Counted from the stretch's first letter, positions 17,011-26,838 are shown. The stretch is 64,000 bases of DNA from Mesorhizobium japonicum MAFF 303099 (GCF_000009625.1 NC_002678.2:2418001-2482000), one strand, 5' to 3'. The notes: generated by a model not told the origin, from the sequence alone. A program made the numbers and translations.

Positions 17011-20000
17011 CTATTCGGCCGCGACGCCCATGCGCATGCGTTCCATCTCGATCAGCGCGCGGCGGTATTCGACCGGCATGATCTTGCGGAATTTCGGCCG
17101 GAACGTCGTCCAGTCGTCGAGGATCTCGCGGCCGCGCACCGAACCCGTATAATGCACATGGTTCGAGATCAGCTGGTAGAGCCGTTCCTCGTCATGGCTG
17201 GTCATGTCGCCGGACACGTCGACGCGGCCCTTGTGGTCGAGATCGCCGCCATGATGCAGCAGCCTTTCCATCAAATCGTCTTCTTCCGGAACCGGCTCCA
17301 GTTCGACCATGGCCATGTTGCAACGCTCGGCGAAATCGCCGGCTTCGTCCAGCACATAGGCGACGCCACCCGACATGCCGGCGGCGAAGTTGCGGCCGGT
17401 CTTGCCGATCACGACGACGACACCGCCGGTCATGTATTCGCAGCCATGGTCGCCGACGCCTTCGACGACGGCGGCGACGCCCGAATTGCGCACCGCGAAG
17501 CGCTCGCCCGCGACACCGGCGAAATAGGCTTCGCCCTCGGTCGCGCCGTAGAGCACCGTGTTGCCGACGATGATGGAGTCGGCCGCCACGATCCTGGCCT
17601 CTTCCGGCGGCCGGATGACGATGCGCCCGCCCGACAGGCCCTTGCCGACATAGTCGTTGCCGGCGCCGACAAGCTCGAACGAGACGCCGCGCGCCAGGAA
17701 GGCGCCGAAGGACTGGCCGGCTGTGCCGGTCAGCTTCACCTGGATCGTGTCTTCGCGCAGGCCTTTGTGCTTGAAGCGCTTGGCGACTTCACCCGACAGC
17801 ATCGCGCCGGTCGAACGGTCGACATTGCGGATGTCCACCTCGATCTTGACCTGCTGCTTGGCCTCCAGTGCGGGCTTGGCCAGCTCGATCAGCTTGCGGT
17901 CGAGGACGTCGTCGATCGGGTGCTTCTGCCGCTCGGTCCAGTGCACCGCTTCGTGCGGCGCATCGGGCTTGTAGAACATCTTCGAGAAGTCGAGGCCCTG
18001 CGCCTTCCAGTGCTGGATCACGTCGCGCTTTTCCAGCAGGTCGGCGTCGCCGATGATCTGGTCGATATGGGTATAGCCCATCTCGGCCAGCAGCGCCCTC
18101 ACCTCTTCCGCCACGTAGAAGAAGAAGTTGATGACATGCTCGGGCGTGCCCTTGAAGCGCTTGCGCAGCACCGGGTCCTGGGTGGCGACGCCAACCGGAC
18201 AGGTGTTCAAGTGGCACTTGCGCATCATGATGCAGCCGGCCGCGATGAGCGGCGCGGTCGAGAAGCCGAACTCGTCGGCGCCGAGCAGCGCGCCGATGAT
18301 GACGTCGCGCCCGGTGCGCAAGCCGCCGTCGACCTGCAGCGCAACACGCGAACGCAGGCCGTTGAGCACCAGCGTCTGGTGGGTCTCGGCCAGGCCCATT
18401 TCCCACGGGCTGCCGGCGTGCTTGAGCGAGGTCAGCGGCGAGGCGCCGGTGCCGCCATCATAGCCCGAGATGGTGATGTGGTCGGCGCGCGCCTTGGCGA
18501 CGCCGGCCGCGACCGTGCCGACACCGACTTCCGACACCAGCTTGACCGACACGTCGGCCGCCGGATTGACGTTCTTCAGATCGTAGATCAGCTGCGCCAG
18601 GTCCTCGATCGAATAGATGTCGTGATGCGGCGGCGGCGAGATGAGACCGACGCCCGGCGTCGAATGCCGGACCTTGGCGATGGTCGCGTCGACCTTGTGG
18701 CCGGGCAGCTGGCCGCCCTCGCCAGGCTTGGCGCCCTGCGCCACCTTGATCTGCATGACATCGGAATTGACCAGATATTCGGCCGTCACGCCGAACCGCC
18801 CCGAGGCGACCTGCTTGATCGCCGAGCGTTCCGGGTTCTTGCCGCCGCCGGGCAGCGGCAAATAGCGGTCGGCCTCTTCACCGCCCTCGCCGGTGTTCGA
18901 CTTGCCGCCGATCTGGTTCATGGCGCGCGCCAGCGTGGTGTGCGCTTCCCTGGAGATCGAGCCGAACGACATCGCCCCGGTCGAGAAGCGCTTGACGATC
19001 TCGGCCGCCGGCATGACGTCGTCGAGCGCGACCTTCTTGCGGCCGGTCTCCTCCGCCAATCTGATCTTGAACAGGCCACGTATGGTCTGCGCGCGGGCGG
19101 TCTCGCTGTCGATCTGCGCGGAATATTCCTTGAAGGTTTCCCACGAGCCCTGGCGCACGGCGTGCTGCAAGGTGGCGACCGCGTCGGGCGACCACATATG
19201 CGCCTCACCGCGCATGCGGAAGAGATATTCGCCGCCGACTTCGAGGCTGTTGCGCAGCACCGGATCGTTGCCGAAACCGTCCGTGTGACGGCTGACGGTT
19301 TCGCCCGCGACCTCGTCCAGCCCGACGCCTTCGATCAGCGTCGCCGTGCCGGTGAAATACTTCTCGACGAAATCGGTCTTCAGCCCGATGGCGTCGAAGA
19401 TCTGCGCGCCGCAATAGGACTGATAGGTCGAGATGCCCATCTTGGACATGACCTTGAGGATGCCCTTGCCGATCGACTTGATGTAGCGCGACACGACCTC
19501 GTAGGCGTCGACCTCTTCCGGCAGCTCGCCGCGCTTGTGCATGTCGGTGAGCGTGTCGAAGGCGAGATAGGGGTTGATCGCTTCGGCGCCGTAGCCGGCA
19601 AGGCAGCAGAAATGATGCACTTCGCGCGGCTCGCCGGATTCGACGACCAGGCCGACGGAGGTGCGTAGCCCCTTGCGGATCAAATGATGATGCACCGCAG
19701 CCGTCGCCAGCAGCGCCGGGATGGCGATGCGGTCCGGGCCGAGCTGGCGGTCAGACAGGATGATGATGTTGTAACCGCCGGCGACTGCCGCCTCGGCGCG
19801 TTCGCACAGGCGGTCGATGGCGCCCTGCATGCCGGCAGCGCCCTCGTTCGAGCCATAGGTGATGTCGATGGTCTTGGTGTCGAAACGGTCCTCGGTGTGG
19901 CCGATGGAACGGATCTTCTCCAGATCGCCATTGGTCAGGATCGGCTGGCGCACTTCGAGCCGCTTGCGGCGCGAATTGCCGACCAGGTCGAAGATGTTCG

Positions 20001-21756
20001 GCCGCGGCCCGATGAAGGACACCAGGCTCATCACCAGCTCCTCGCGGATAGGGTCGATCGGCGGGTTGGTGACCTGGGCGAAGTTCTGCTTGAAATAGGT
20101 GTAGAGCAGCTTCGACTTGTCCGACATCGCCGAAATCGGCGTGTCGGTGCCCATCGAACCAACGGCTTCCTGGCCGGTGGTCGCCATCGGCGACATCAGC
20201 AGCTTGGTGTCTTCCTGGGTGTAGCCGAACGCCTGCTGGCGATCGAGCAGGCTGACATCCTTGCGCAGCGCTCGCGGTTCGACCGGCTTCAGATCCTCCA
20301 GGATGAGCTGCGTGTTGGCGAGCCAGGTCTTGTAAGGGTGCCTGGTTGCGATCTCCGACTTGATCTCCTCGTCGGGCACGATGCGGCCCTTGGCAAGGTC
20401 GATCAACAGCATGCGGCCGGGCTGCAGCCGCCACTTCTGGACGATCTTCTCCTCCGGCACCGGCAGCACGCCGGCCTCGGAGGCCATGATGACGCGGTCA
20501 TCGTCGGTGACGATGTAGCGTGCCGGGCGCAGGCCGTTGCGGTCAAGCGTGGCGCCGATCTGGCGGCCGTCGGTGAAGGCGACCGCCGCCGGCCCGTCCC
20601 ACGGCTCCATAAGGGCGGCATGGTATTCGTAGAAAGCCTTGCGGTCGGCATCCATGAGCTTGTTGCCGGCCCAGGCTTCCGGGATCAGCATCATCATGGC
20701 GTGGCTGAGGCTGTAGCCGCCCTGGAACAGGAATTCGAGCGCATTGTCAAAGCACGCCGTGTCCGACTGGCCGTCATAGGAGATTGGCCAGAGCTTCGAG
20801 ATGTTATTGCCGAACAGCTCGGAATCGACCGAGGCCTGGCGCGCCGCCATCCAGTTGTTGTTGCCGCGCACCGTGTTGATCTCGCCATTGTGGGCGACCA
20901 TGCGATAGGGATGCGCCAGCTTCCACGACGGGAAGGTGTTGGTCGAGAAACGCTGGTGGACGAGGATCAGCGCGGTCTCGAAGCGCGGGTCCTTGAGATC
21001 CTTGTAATAGGCGCCGACCTGATAGGCCAGGAACATGCCCTTGTAGACGATGGTGCGCGCCGACAGCGACACGCAATAGGCGCCGATGTCCTTGTTGTCG
21101 TTCTCGGCATAGATGCGGCCCGAAATGACCTTGCGCAGCAGATAAAGCCGGGCCTCGTATTCCTCGTCATCTGGAATATCGGATGTGCGGCCGATGAAGA
21201 CCTGGCGATGGAACGGCTCGGACGCGACGATGTCAGGCGCCTTCGACAGCGACGAATTGTCGACGGGCACGTCGCGGAAGCCGATGAGCGGCAGCCCTTC
21301 GGACTGCGCCGATTCGGCGATGATGTCCTCGATATGGGCGCGCAGTGCGGCGTCCTGCGGCATGAACCAGTGTCCGACGCCGTATTGGCCCGCCGGCGGC
21401 AATTCGATGCCCTGGGCCGCCATCTCCTCACGGAAGAACTGGTCGGGAAGCTGCACCAGCACGCCGGCGCCGTCGCCGACGAGCGGGTCGGCGCCGACGG
21501 CGCCGCGATGCGTCAGGTTTTCGAGCACGGCAAGGCCGTCCTTGACGATCTGATGCGACTTCACGCCCTTCATGTTGACGATGAAACCGACGCCGCAGGC
21601 ATCATGTTCGTTGCGCGGATCGTAGAGGCCCCGAGGGGCAAAACCGGTTCGGCCAATGTCAGATCGGCCAATGCCGGTTCGAGGCGTATTTTTGACGGCA
21701 GCCGCTTTCGTCTGCGCGGCCTGGCCGTTCGTCGCAGAGAGCGTCATGTCCGTCAT
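17011..21756 (-). CDS. gltB: Glutamate synthase large subunit
   Basis: A 1581-residue alpha subunit. The order is: a propeptide of about 50 residues; a class II glutamine amidotransferase domain whose nucleophile is the Cys in HDACGVGFI; a central domain; the FMN synthase domain (about residues 830-1200; [34 protein letters not shown]); the 3Fe-4S Cys motif CHLNTCPVG at about residue 1175; and a C-terminal GXGXG beta-helix ([16 protein letters not shown]). All key motifs are intact. It forms an operon with gltD. The upstream 495-base gap carries an AAGACAG/CTGTCCT inverted repeat that may be an operator. Confidence 0.98.
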   Translation of the reverse strand: MTDMTLSATNGQAAQTKAAAVKNTPRTGIGRSDIGRTGFAPRGLYDPRNEHDACGVGFIVNMKGVKSHQIVKDGLAVLENLTHRGAVGADPLVGDGAGVLVQLPDQFFREEMAAQGIELPPAGQYGVGHWFMPQDAALRAHIEDIIAESAQSEGLPLIGFRDVPVDNSSLSKAPDIVASEPFHRQVFIGRTSDIPDDEEYEARLYLLRKVISGRIYAENDNKDIGAYCVSLSARTIVYKGMFLAYQVGAYYKDLKDPRFETALILVHQRFSTNTFPSWKLAHPYRMVAHNGEINTVRGNNNWMAARQASVDSELFGNNISKLWPISYDGQSDTACFDNALEFLFQGGYSLSHAMMMLIPEAWAGNKLMDADRKAFYEYHAALMEPWDGPAAVAFTDGRQIGATLDRNGLRPARYIVTDDDRVIMASEAGVLPVPEEKIVQKWRLQPGRMLLIDLAKGRIVPDEEIKSEIATRHPYKTWLANTQLILEDLKPVEPRALRKDVSLLDRQQAFGYTQEDTKLLMSPMATTGQEAVGSMGTDTPISAMSDKSKLLYTYFKQNFAQVTNPPIDPIREELVMSLVSFIGPRPNIFDLVGNSRRKRLEVRQPILTNGDLEKIRSIGHTEDRFDTKTIDITYGSNEGAAGMQGAIDRLCERAEAAVAGGYNIIILSDRQLGPDRIAIPALLATAAVHHHLIRKGLRTSVGLVVESGEPREVHHFCCLAGYGAEAINPYLAFDTLTDMHKRGELPEEVDAYEVVSRYIKSIGKGILKVMSKMGISTYQSYCGAQIFDAIGLKTDFVEKYFTGTATLIEGVGLDEVAGETVSRHTDGFGNDPVLRNSLEVGGEYLFRMRGEAHMWSPDAVATLQHAVRQGSWETFKEYSAQIDSETARAQTIRGLFKIRLAEETGRKKVALDDVMPAAEIVKRFSTGAMSFGSISREAHTTLARAMNQIGGKSNTGEGGEEADRYLPLPGGGKNPERSAIKQVASGRFGVTAEYLVNSDVMQIKVAQGAKPGEGGQLPGHKVDATIAKVRHSTPGVGLISPPPHHDIYSIEDLAQLIYDLKNVNPAADVSVKLVSEVGVGTVAAGVAKARADHITISGYDGGTGASPLTSLKHAGSPWEMGLAETHQTLVLNGLRSRVALQVDGGLRTGRDVIIGALLGADEFGFSTAPLIAAGCIMMRKCHLNTCPVGVATQDPVLRKRFKGTPEHVINFFFYVAEEVRALLAEMGYTHIDQIIGDADLLEKRDVIQHWKAQGLDFSKMFYKPDAPHEAVHWTERQKHPIDDVLDRKLIELAKPALEAKQQVKIEVDIRNVDRSTGAMLSGEVAKRFKHKGLREDTIQVKLTGTAGQSFGAFLARGVSFELVGAGNDYVGKGLSGGRIVIRPPEEARIVAADSIIVGNTVLYGATEGEAYFAGVAGERFAVRNSGVAAVVEGVGDHGCEYMTGGVVVVIGKTGRNFAAGMSGGVAYVLDEAGDFAERCNMAMVELEPVPEEDDLMERLLHHGGDLDHKGRVDVSGDMTSHDEERLYQLISNHVHYTGSVRGREILDDWTTFRPKFRKIMPVEYRRALIEMERMRMGVAAE

Positions 21757-22251
21757 TGTCCTGTCCTCCGTTCCAGCCCTTCAGGCGCTGGTTTGCCTCG
21801 GCAAGCGCTTGGCTCACCCTGATCCTTGCGGCACGTCTTGCGAAATCCTTGCCGAACCAGGCGGCTGTCCGCATGGTTCGCGTCTGGTATCGTACAGGCC
21901 AGAGTCTGGCCGTCCACCTGTCGCTCGCAGCAACAGCCGGAGAGGCCAATATGTTACGCCAATCCAGCCTGTTTTGTGCGACAAAATAAGACAGCACTAC
22001 TGTCCTAAATTTTTATGGCAGAATTCCCCGACGCGCACAAGACCGATTCACAAAAAACTTGAGCGTTCCGCGACATAAAATTTCGTGAAGTTGAGAGAAA
22101 ACGTAAGCTTCAGTCGCCGATCCCTGCCCTGTCGGCTTGGCTGGCTTTAACGGTTTTCCGGCGTCTGGCCCTTGCGGTTGGCGCATGAAACCGTTCAACT
22201 CCGGGCGGATTTTCCCCAAAACCCCGATCTTCCCCAGACATAGGCAGATGC
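21757..22251. other. Divergent promoter region of gltB and threonine aldolase
   Basis: A 495-base gap between divergent starts, the longest without a gene. I see no convincing ORF or RNA gene. The half nearer ltaE is A/T-rich. It holds a GGCCAG/CTGGCC palindrome near 21898-21912 and the inverted repeat described separately at 21988-22006. The promoters for both genes must lie here, but no clear -35/-10 pair stands out. Confidence 0.6.
21988..22006. promoter_or_regulatory. Candidate operator upstream of gltB
   Basis: AAGACAG-CACTA-CTGTCCT, an inverted repeat with 7-base arms (6 of 7 matching) and a 5-base centre, in A/T-rich DNA about 230 bases upstream of gltB and 245 upstream of ltaE. The dyad form suits a dimeric regulator. 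The regulator is unknown. Confidence 0.4.
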
Positions 22252-23304
22252 ATGTTCTTCGCTTCCGACAATTGGGCAGGCGCCCATCCCAATATCGTTG
22301 CCGGCCTGTCGGCCGCGGCCGGCGGCTTTGCCACCGCCTATGGCGACAGCGCGCTCGACCAGGCGGTCTACCAGCGCTTCAATGAGATTTTCGAACGCGA
22401 GGTCGCGGTGTTCTTCGTGGCGACCGGCACCGCCGCCAACTCGCTGTCACTGACCACCTTCAACAAGCCCGGCGGCATTTCCTTCGCCCACCGCGAATCG
22501 CATGTCATCGAAGACGAATGCGGCGCGCCGGAGTATTTTTCCGGCGGCGCGCGCTTGCATGCCGTCGACGGCGCACTGGGCAAGATCGACGCGCACAATC
22601 TGGAGCGGACCATTGGCCGCTTCGCGCCCGAAATCGTCCACTGGGGACGGCCAATGGCGGTTTCGATCACCCAGTCGACGGAGGTTGGCACCATCTACGG
22701 TCTCAACGAGATCGAGACGATTGCAGCTATCGCCAAACGGCATTCCGTGCCGCTGCACATGGATGGCGCCCGCTTTGCCAATGCGCTGGTGGCGCTCGAC
22801 ACGACGCCGGCCGAAATGACCTGGAAGCGCGGCGTCGACATCCTGTCCTTCGGCGGCACCAAGAATGGCTGCTGGTGCGCCGAGGCGATCGTGCTGTTCG
22901 ATCTCGACCGCGCCAAGGAACTGGCCTTCCTGCGCAAGCGCGCCGCCCAGCTGTTTTCGAAGTCGCGCTTCGTCGCGGCGCAGTTCGAAGCCTATTTCAA
23001 GGACGGCCAATGGCTCGACACGGCGCGCCACGCCAACACCATGGCCGCCCGCCTCGCGGCGGCGATCGAGGATTCGGCCCACGCGAAGCTGGCCTGGCTG
23101 CCGCAGGCCAACGAGGTGTTCGCCGTGATCAAGAAGACCGAAGCCGCGAAATTGCAGGCGGCCGGCGCCGCCTTCTACGACTGGCACAAGCCGCACGGCT
23201 TTGACGGCCATATCGGAGAGGACGAACTGCTCTATCGTTTCGTCACCAGCTTCGCGACGTCAGCCGAGGAAGTCGACCGATTTGGCCAATTGATCGCTGG
23301 ATAA
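22252..23304 (+). CDS. ltaE: Low-specificity L-threonine aldolase
   Basis: A PLP enzyme that cleaves L-threonine or allo-threonine to glycine and acetaldehyde. It is 350 residues of the beta-eliminating-lyase fold. Visible features are FASDNWAGAHP at the N-terminus, FVATGTAANSL for cofactor phosphate binding, the HMDGARFANAL segment whose Asp contacts the PLP ring, and the Schiff-base Lys in SFGGTKNGCW. The length is normal. It is divergent from gltB and ends at a shared bidirectional terminator with the heat-shock gene. Confidence 0.9.
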   Translation: MFFASDNWAGAHPNIVAGLSAAAGGFATAYGDSALDQAVYQRFNEIFEREVAVFFVATGTAANSLSLTTFNKPGGISFAHRESHVIEDECGAPEYFSGGARLHAVDGALGKIDAHNLERTIGRFAPEIVHWGRPMAVSITQSTEVGTIYGLNEIETIAAIAKRHSVPLHMDGARFANALVALDTTPAEMTWKRGVDILSFGGTKNGCWCAEAIVLFDLDRAKELAFLRKRAAQLFSKSRFVAAQFEAYFKDGQWLDTARHANTMAARLAAAIEDSAHAKLAWLPQANEVFAVIKKTEAAKLQAAGAAFYDWHKPHGFDGHIGEDELLYRFVTSFATSAEEVDRFGQLIAG

Positions 23305-23320
23305 TCGGTCTCCGAACAAC

Positions 23321-23350
23321 AAAAAAGCGGCGCCTTTCGGCGCCGCTTCT
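23321..23350 (-). terminator. Terminator between ltaE and small heat-shock gene
   Basis: Perfect 8-bp stem GCGGCGCC (23327-23334) / GGCGCCGC (23339-23346) with a 4-base loop. Six A residues before it read as a T-run on the minus strand, so it is strongest for the minus-strand heat-shock transcript, and it may also act for ltaE. Confidence 0.85.
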
Positions 23351-23385
23351 GTCTCGGGAGGAGACGCTTCTATTCCTGGGCTACA

Positions 23386-23853
23386 TTACGCGGCGGTCTT
23401 GGCCTCGATCTGCTTGGCCTTGGCCGGAGCCGAGGTGATCGCGATCTTGCGCGGCTTCAGTTCCTCGGGAATGTTGCGCTTGAGGTCGACGAAGAGCAGG
23501 CCGTTCTTCAGCGTGGCGCCGACGACTTCAACGTGGTCGGCAAGCTGGAAGCGGCGCTCGAAGGCCCTGGAGGCAATGCCGCGATAGAGCAGCTCGGAGC
23601 CTTCACCGTTACCCTCGTCCTTGCGCTCACCCTTCACGGTCAGCACGTTGCGGTGGGCTTCGATCGAGATTTCCTCGTCCGAGAAGCCGGCTACCGCCAT
23701 GGAGATCCGGTAGGAATCCTCACCGGTGCGCTCGATATTGTAGGGCGGATAGGTCTGCGCGCCATCGGGCTGCGCAAGCGAATCCAGCATGGTGAAGAGA
23801 CGGTCGAAGCCGACGGTCGAACGGTAAAGCGGGGAAAAATCAACGTGACGCAT
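23386..23853 (-). CDS. Small heat-shock protein, Hsp20/IbpA class
   Basis: A 155-residue ATP-independent holdase chaperone. The N-terminus MRHVDFSPLYRSTVGFDRLF is typical of rhizobial class A IbpA-like proteins. The alpha-crystallin domain spans about residues 36-130 (YNIERTGEDSYRISMAVAGFSDEEI, LTVKGER, ATLKNGLLFVDLKRNIPEE), and an IxI-like tail motif (KIAITSA) follows. The start at 23853 is supported by AGGAG nine bases upstream; the longer open frame upstream is leader. The leader has a ROSE-like thermometer and the promoter is of sigma-32 type. Confidence 0.95.
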   Translation of the reverse strand: MRHVDFSPLYRSTVGFDRLFTMLDSLAQPDGAQTYPPYNIERTGEDSYRISMAVAGFSDEEISIEAHRNVLTVKGERKDEGNGEGSELLYRGIASRAFERRFQLADHVEVVGATLKNGLLFVDLKRNIPEELKPRKIAITSAPAKAKQIEAKTAA

Positions 23854-23858
23854 GAGGT

Positions 23859-23876
23859 GTTCTCCTGTTGAGCAAC
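23859..23876 (-). ncRNA. ROSE-like RNA thermometer covering the ribosome site
   Basis: Read on the minus strand, GTTGCTC and GAGAAC with loop AACAG fold into a hairpin with three pairs, one bulged G, and three more pairs, and it sequesters the AGGAG ribosome site. A UUGCU-type segment facing the ribosome site with an extra G is the hallmark of ROSE elements, which melt on heat shock. The predicted transcript start leaves a leader of about 100 bases, matching ROSE length. The full fold was not computed. Confidence 0.75.
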
Positions 23877-23959
23877 ATGGTTTGCGTATGGCCGGTGCGA
23901 AACCCGTAAGCGGCGTTTCGGCAGGACCAGCGGCCCCGACATTGGCGACCGCATTCCAC

Positions 23960-23988
23960 ATTTGGGGAGCGCTCGAATGCATTTCAAG
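23960..23988 (-). promoter_or_regulatory. Sigma-32 (RpoH) heat-shock promoter
   Basis: On the minus strand CTTGAA (23988-23983), a 15-base spacer, then CCCCAAAT (23967-23960), close to the RpoH consensus CTTGAA-N-CCCCAT. Transcription would start near 23952, giving a leader of about 100 bases before the heat-shock ATG. Confidence 0.8.
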
Positions 23989-24333
23989 ATTTCGCCGGGT
24001 GGCAAAATCCGAGCCGACTGCCGCTTGATGAACGGCAGATGAACCGCCGCTTCGGCGCCCGTTCAGACAGCCGCCGCTAGAGTGACCTCAAGATCAAGGA
24101 TTGGCGGCGCCGGACTTGCTGAGGCGCCGCAACGAGGCCGAACCGGGTGTTAACGTCCCTTCCTCCCGGATCGACAGAGGCCGGAAGCACGCCCTCGAGC
24201 GGCTTCCGGCCTTCCCCGTTGGGATCCCGGCACAACCCGGATTTGCTTTGCTTTTGATGCATTGGCGTCTATCACCTTGACGAGGCCAGCCGCGACAGGC
24301 TGGCACCTGAAGACGCCGAGCACAAAGCGCCGC
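23989..24333. other. Gap between heat-shock promoter and hydrolase gene
   Basis: A region of about 345 bases with no credible gene. It holds one strong hairpin, AGGCCGGAAGC (24178-24188) with its perfect 11-base complement at 24202-24212. The hairpin has no T-run on either strand, so it is probably a palindromic repeat or a leader structure rather than a terminator. The hydrolase promoter must be here but is not recognisable. Confidence 0.5.
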
Positions 24334-25311
24334 ATGACGGACCTTCTCCACGACACGCCGCTTTTCCATGAAACTGAGGGCAATCCGCGACCGGAAAACG
24401 CTACCGGCGGCTTTTTCATTACGCGCGACCGCAAGAAGATCCGCTATGGCCTCTTCGCGGCGGTGGCGCGCCCGATGCGGGGCACCGTGGTGCTCCTGTC
24501 CGGCCGCAACGAGTGCATCGAGAAATATTTCGAAACCATCCGCGACCTTGCCGCCCGCGGCTTTGGTGTCGCCACGCTCGATTGGCGCGGCCAGGGCGAT
24601 TCCGACCGGCTGATCCGCGATCGCCAGCGCGGCTATGTCAGGTCCTTCCGCGACTACACGGCCGATCTGGAGCAGTTCTTCGAGGAGATCGTGCTGCCCG
24701 ATTGCCGCGGGCCGTATTACATCCTCGCCCATTCAGCCGGAGCGGTGATCGCGCTGCTTGCCGCGCCGTCGATGGTGAACCGCGTGCGGCGCATGGTGCT
24801 GATCGCGCCATTCCTGACGTTGCCCGACCTGCCGGTCTCGATCCGAACGGTCCGCCGCGTCTGTTCGGTCTTCTGCGCTTTGGGGCTCGGCCGGCTCTAT
24901 GCCGCCTGGGGTCCACGGCCCAGACACACGCTGCCGTTCGAGGCCAACAAGGTAACGTCGGATCCGCGGCGCTACCGCCGCAACACGCGCATCTACGAAG
25001 AGTATCCGCGAATGGCGCTTGGCGGTCCGACGATCCGCTGGCTGCAGGCGGCGGCGAAGGCGTCGGAAGCCATCAGCGACCCCGACTTCATGGCCCGCAT
25101 ACAGGTGCCTCTGCTGATCATCGCCGCCGGCGCCGACCGGGTCGTCTCGACCAGGGCGGTGGAAGCCTATGCCAGAAGCCTGAGGCTCGGTTCGCTGCTG
25201 ATGATCGACGGCTCCAAGCACGAAATCCTGCAAGAGGTCGATCTCTACCGCGAACAATTCCTTGCCGCCTTCGACGCCTTCATCCCCGGCTCGGACGACC
25301 CGACGGCCTGA
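24334..25311 (+). CDS. Alpha/beta hydrolase, lysophospholipase (PldB-like)
   Basis: A 325-residue serine hydrolase of the lysophospholipase L2/monoglyceride lipase group. Visible elements are the strand and oxyanion region VVLLSGRNECIEKY, GVATLDWRGQGDSDR, a nucleophile elbow HSAGA (where G-x-S-x-G is H-S-A-G-A), the acid in IAAGADRVVS and the catalytic His in DGSKHEIL near the C-terminus. The elbow starts with His rather than Gly, which occurs in some members. The ATG at 24334 is chosen; an in-frame TTG lies 72 bases upstream. Lipid or ester turnover is inferred from the family. Confidence 0.85.
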   Translation: MTDLLHDTPLFHETEGNPRPENATGGFFITRDRKKIRYGLFAAVARPMRGTVVLLSGRNECIEKYFETIRDLAARGFGVATLDWRGQGDSDRLIRDRQRGYVRSFRDYTADLEQFFEEIVLPDCRGPYYILAHSAGAVIALLAAPSMVNRVRRMVLIAPFLTLPDLPVSIRTVRRVCSVFCALGLGRLYAAWGPRPRHTLPFEANKVTSDPRRYRRNTRIYEEYPRMALGGPTIRWLQAAAKASEAISDPDFMARIQVPLLIIAAGADRVVSTRAVEAYARSLRLGSLLMIDGSKHEILQEVDLYREQFLAAFDAFIPGSDDPTA

Positions 25312-25332
25312 CCGGCATCTCGGGCCGGATAG

Positions 25333-25350
25333 CTGACACACCGTTGTCAG
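25333..25350. promoter_or_regulatory. CTGACA-N6-TGTCAG palindrome, candidate operator
   Basis: A perfect 6+6 inverted repeat with a 6-base centre in the 154-base gap before the small Cys-rich gene. A third copy of the half-site, CTGACAG, lies at 25397-25403. It may be an operator for the three-gene group ending in the AraC regulator. No regulator is assigned. Confidence 0.35.
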
Positions 25351-25465
25351 GATGATCGGCCAGCCGCTCCCCGCGGCAGGCAAACCGCTAAAGATTCTGA
25401 CAGCCCGCCCCCGCCCCGAAATGCTCATCTCAATGCGTCGAATTGAACGCCATGGAGATGAGATC

Positions 25466-25621
25466 ATGACCGAGAAAACCTGCGCCGCCTGCGATTGCCA
25501 GCTGGATGCCAACCCGATCCGCGTCAAGGTCGGCGGCAAGACCGTCGAGGTCTGCTGCGAGGAATGCGCGACGGCGCTGAACGAGGCCGGCGCCTCGGCG
25601 GCCGGCGTGAGCGAGGATTGA
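25466..25621 (+). CDS. Small Cys-rich protein, TRASH/YHS-like zinc-knuckle
   Basis: A 51-residue protein with six Cys in a metal-binding pattern: C-x2-C-x-C (CAACDC) near the N-terminus and CC-x2-C (CCEEC) about 20 residues later, separated by a short beta-hairpin-like IRVKVGGKTVEV. This is the layout of TRASH/YHS-type treble-clef domains that sense or carry metal. The start has a GGAGATGAG ribosome site. The next gene starts three bases after its stop, so the two are co-transcribed. The function is unknown; metal binding is inferred from the cysteines. Confidence 0.75.
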   Translation: MTEKTCAACDCQLDANPIRVKVGGKTVEVCCEECATALNEAGASAAGVSED

Positions 25622-25624
25622 GCC

Positions 25625-25870
25625 ATGCGCACCGATCACGCAGTGGCGCAACGCCTGGCTGGCCAGGCTCCGGTGCCGCCAGTCCACACCGAAACCATCC
25701 TGCGAGCCTTGCACGCCCAATGCATCGCGGCGGCGAAATGGATCACCCGCCAGATGGAGAAGCGCCGAAGCCGGCTTGCCTTGCTGGAAATGACCGACGA
25801 ACAGCTCAAGGACATCGGTCTGTCACGCGGCCAGGCCTATTCGGAATTCAGGCGCCGCTCATGGGATTGA
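25625..25870 (+). CDS. DUF1127 domain protein
   Basis: An 81-residue basic protein whose C-terminal half is a DUF1127 domain: an amphipathic helix rich in Arg (QMEKRRSRLALLEM), then TDEQLKDIGLSRGQAYSEFRR. Short DUF1127 proteins in alphaproteobacteria have been linked to RNA turnover and to phosphate and carbon metabolism, but this longer form with a 35-residue extension is not assigned. It follows the Cys-rich gene by three bases and precedes the AraC regulator. Confidence 0.85.
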   Translation: MRTDHAVAQRLAGQAPVPPVHTETILRALHAQCIAAAKWITRQMEKRRSRLALLEMTDEQLKDIGLSRGQAYSEFRRRSWD

Positions 25871-25935
25871 GCAGCCCCAGGGAGAAAGTCTCCTGACAGG
25901 ATTGGGCAGGCCGCTTGAGTAAAGTGCCCATCGCA

Positions 25936-25958
25936 ATGCCGGAATCAGTTTCCGGCAT
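25936..25958 (+). terminator. Hairpin immediately upstream of araC-type gene
   Basis: ATGCCGGAA (25936-25944) and TTCCGGCAT (25950-25958) form a perfect 9-bp stem with loop TCAGT, ending six bases before the ATG at 25964. It has no T-run. If 25964 is the start, the hairpin overlaps its ribosome-binding zone and could limit AraC translation. If translation starts at the ATG at 25979 it is simply a leader hairpin. Confidence 0.4.
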
Positions 25959-25963
25959 CAGGG

Positions 25964-26809
25964 ATGAGCGCAACGGCCATGTCGCAATTCAAGGTTCAGC
26001 TCCTTATGGACACCGGCACTGTCAGGGTGCGGGATGTCGTCTGCAGCGGCGAATGCCGTCATAGGAGCGATGAGGAGTGCACTGGGGCGACGCATCTGGT
26101 GTTTGCCTATCGTGGCGTCTTCGTGCGCCATGTCGGCCGCAATGATGCGGTCGCGGAAGCCAACCAGTTGCTGTTCTTCAATGAGGCCGAGGCCTACCAG
26201 ATCAGCCACCCTGTCGAGGGTGGCGACGCCTGCCTCGACCTTGTCATCGAGGAAGGCCAATTGCGGGAACTGGCGCCGAAGGACCAGTTGCGCGCCGGTG
26301 GTGCCCTGGCGTTTCGCCGCCAGCGCCGGCGCATCGATCCGCGCGCGCAGGCGCTGGTGGCGCTGCTGCGCCACAGCCTGAGCCGCAATGTCGCCGAAAC
26401 GCTGGAGGCCGAGACTTTGGCGCTGACGCTGGTGCGGCGCTCGCTCGGCGAGCGCACTTCGCACGTCGCAGGCGCCAGCCCCGGACGGCAAAAGCTGGTC
26501 GACCGCGCCAAGCTGGTGCTGGCGTCGGATCTGTCGCGGCGCTGGACGCTGGCCGAGATTGCCGCCGAGGTCGGCGTCTCGCCGGTCTATCTGACGCAAA
26601 TATTCCAGCAGGTCGAGGCGATGCCGCTCTATCGCTATCATCTGCGGCTGCGGCTGGCGCGCGCGCTCGACCTGCTTGGCCGCTACGACAATCTGACCGC
26701 TTTGGGCATGGACCTCGGATTTTCCAGCCACAGCCATTTCAGCGCGTCGTTCAGACAGGTCTACGGACGCACGCCGGCGGAATTCCAGCGCTCGATCAGA
26801 TCGCGCTGA
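25964..26809 (+). CDS. AraC-family transcriptional regulator
   Basis: A 281-residue regulator. The C-terminal AraC DNA-binding domain covers about residues 175-281 with two helix-turn-helix units (WTLAEIAAEVGVSPVYLTQIFQQ and TALGMDLGFSSHSHFSASFRQVYGRTPAEFQ). The N-terminal region is cupin-like (HLVFAYRGVFVRHVG, NQLLFFNEAEAYQISHP), as in effector-binding AraC members. The start could be ATG 25964 or ATG 25979. It lies 93 bases after the DUF1127 gene and may regulate that group; the target and ligand are unknown. Confidence 0.88.
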   Translation: MSATAMSQFKVQLLMDTGTVRVRDVVCSGECRHRSDEECTGATHLVFAYRGVFVRHVGRNDAVAEANQLLFFNEAEAYQISHPVEGGDACLDLVIEEGQLRELAPKDQLRAGGALAFRRQRRRIDPRAQALVALLRHSLSRNVAETLEAETLALTLVRRSLGERTSHVAGASPGRQKLVDRAKLVLASDLSRRWTLAEIAAEVGVSPVYLTQIFQQVEAMPLYRYHLRLRLARALDLLGRYDNLTALGMDLGFSSHSHFSASFRQVYGRTPAEFQRSIRSR

Positions 26810-26838
26810 AGCAACTGCTTCAAAGAAAGCGCGAGATA

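Noticed and set aside
17152..19668. 838-codon open frame antisense to gltB
   Set aside because: It is the complement of a fully conserved gltB, has low-complexity His/Asp/Arg composition with no family motif, and is a common artefact in GC-rich DNA.
24178..24212. Strong 11-bp hairpin as terminator of an RNA gene
   Set aside because: There is no T-run on either strand and no promoter or transcript unit ending there; it is kept only as a palindrome.
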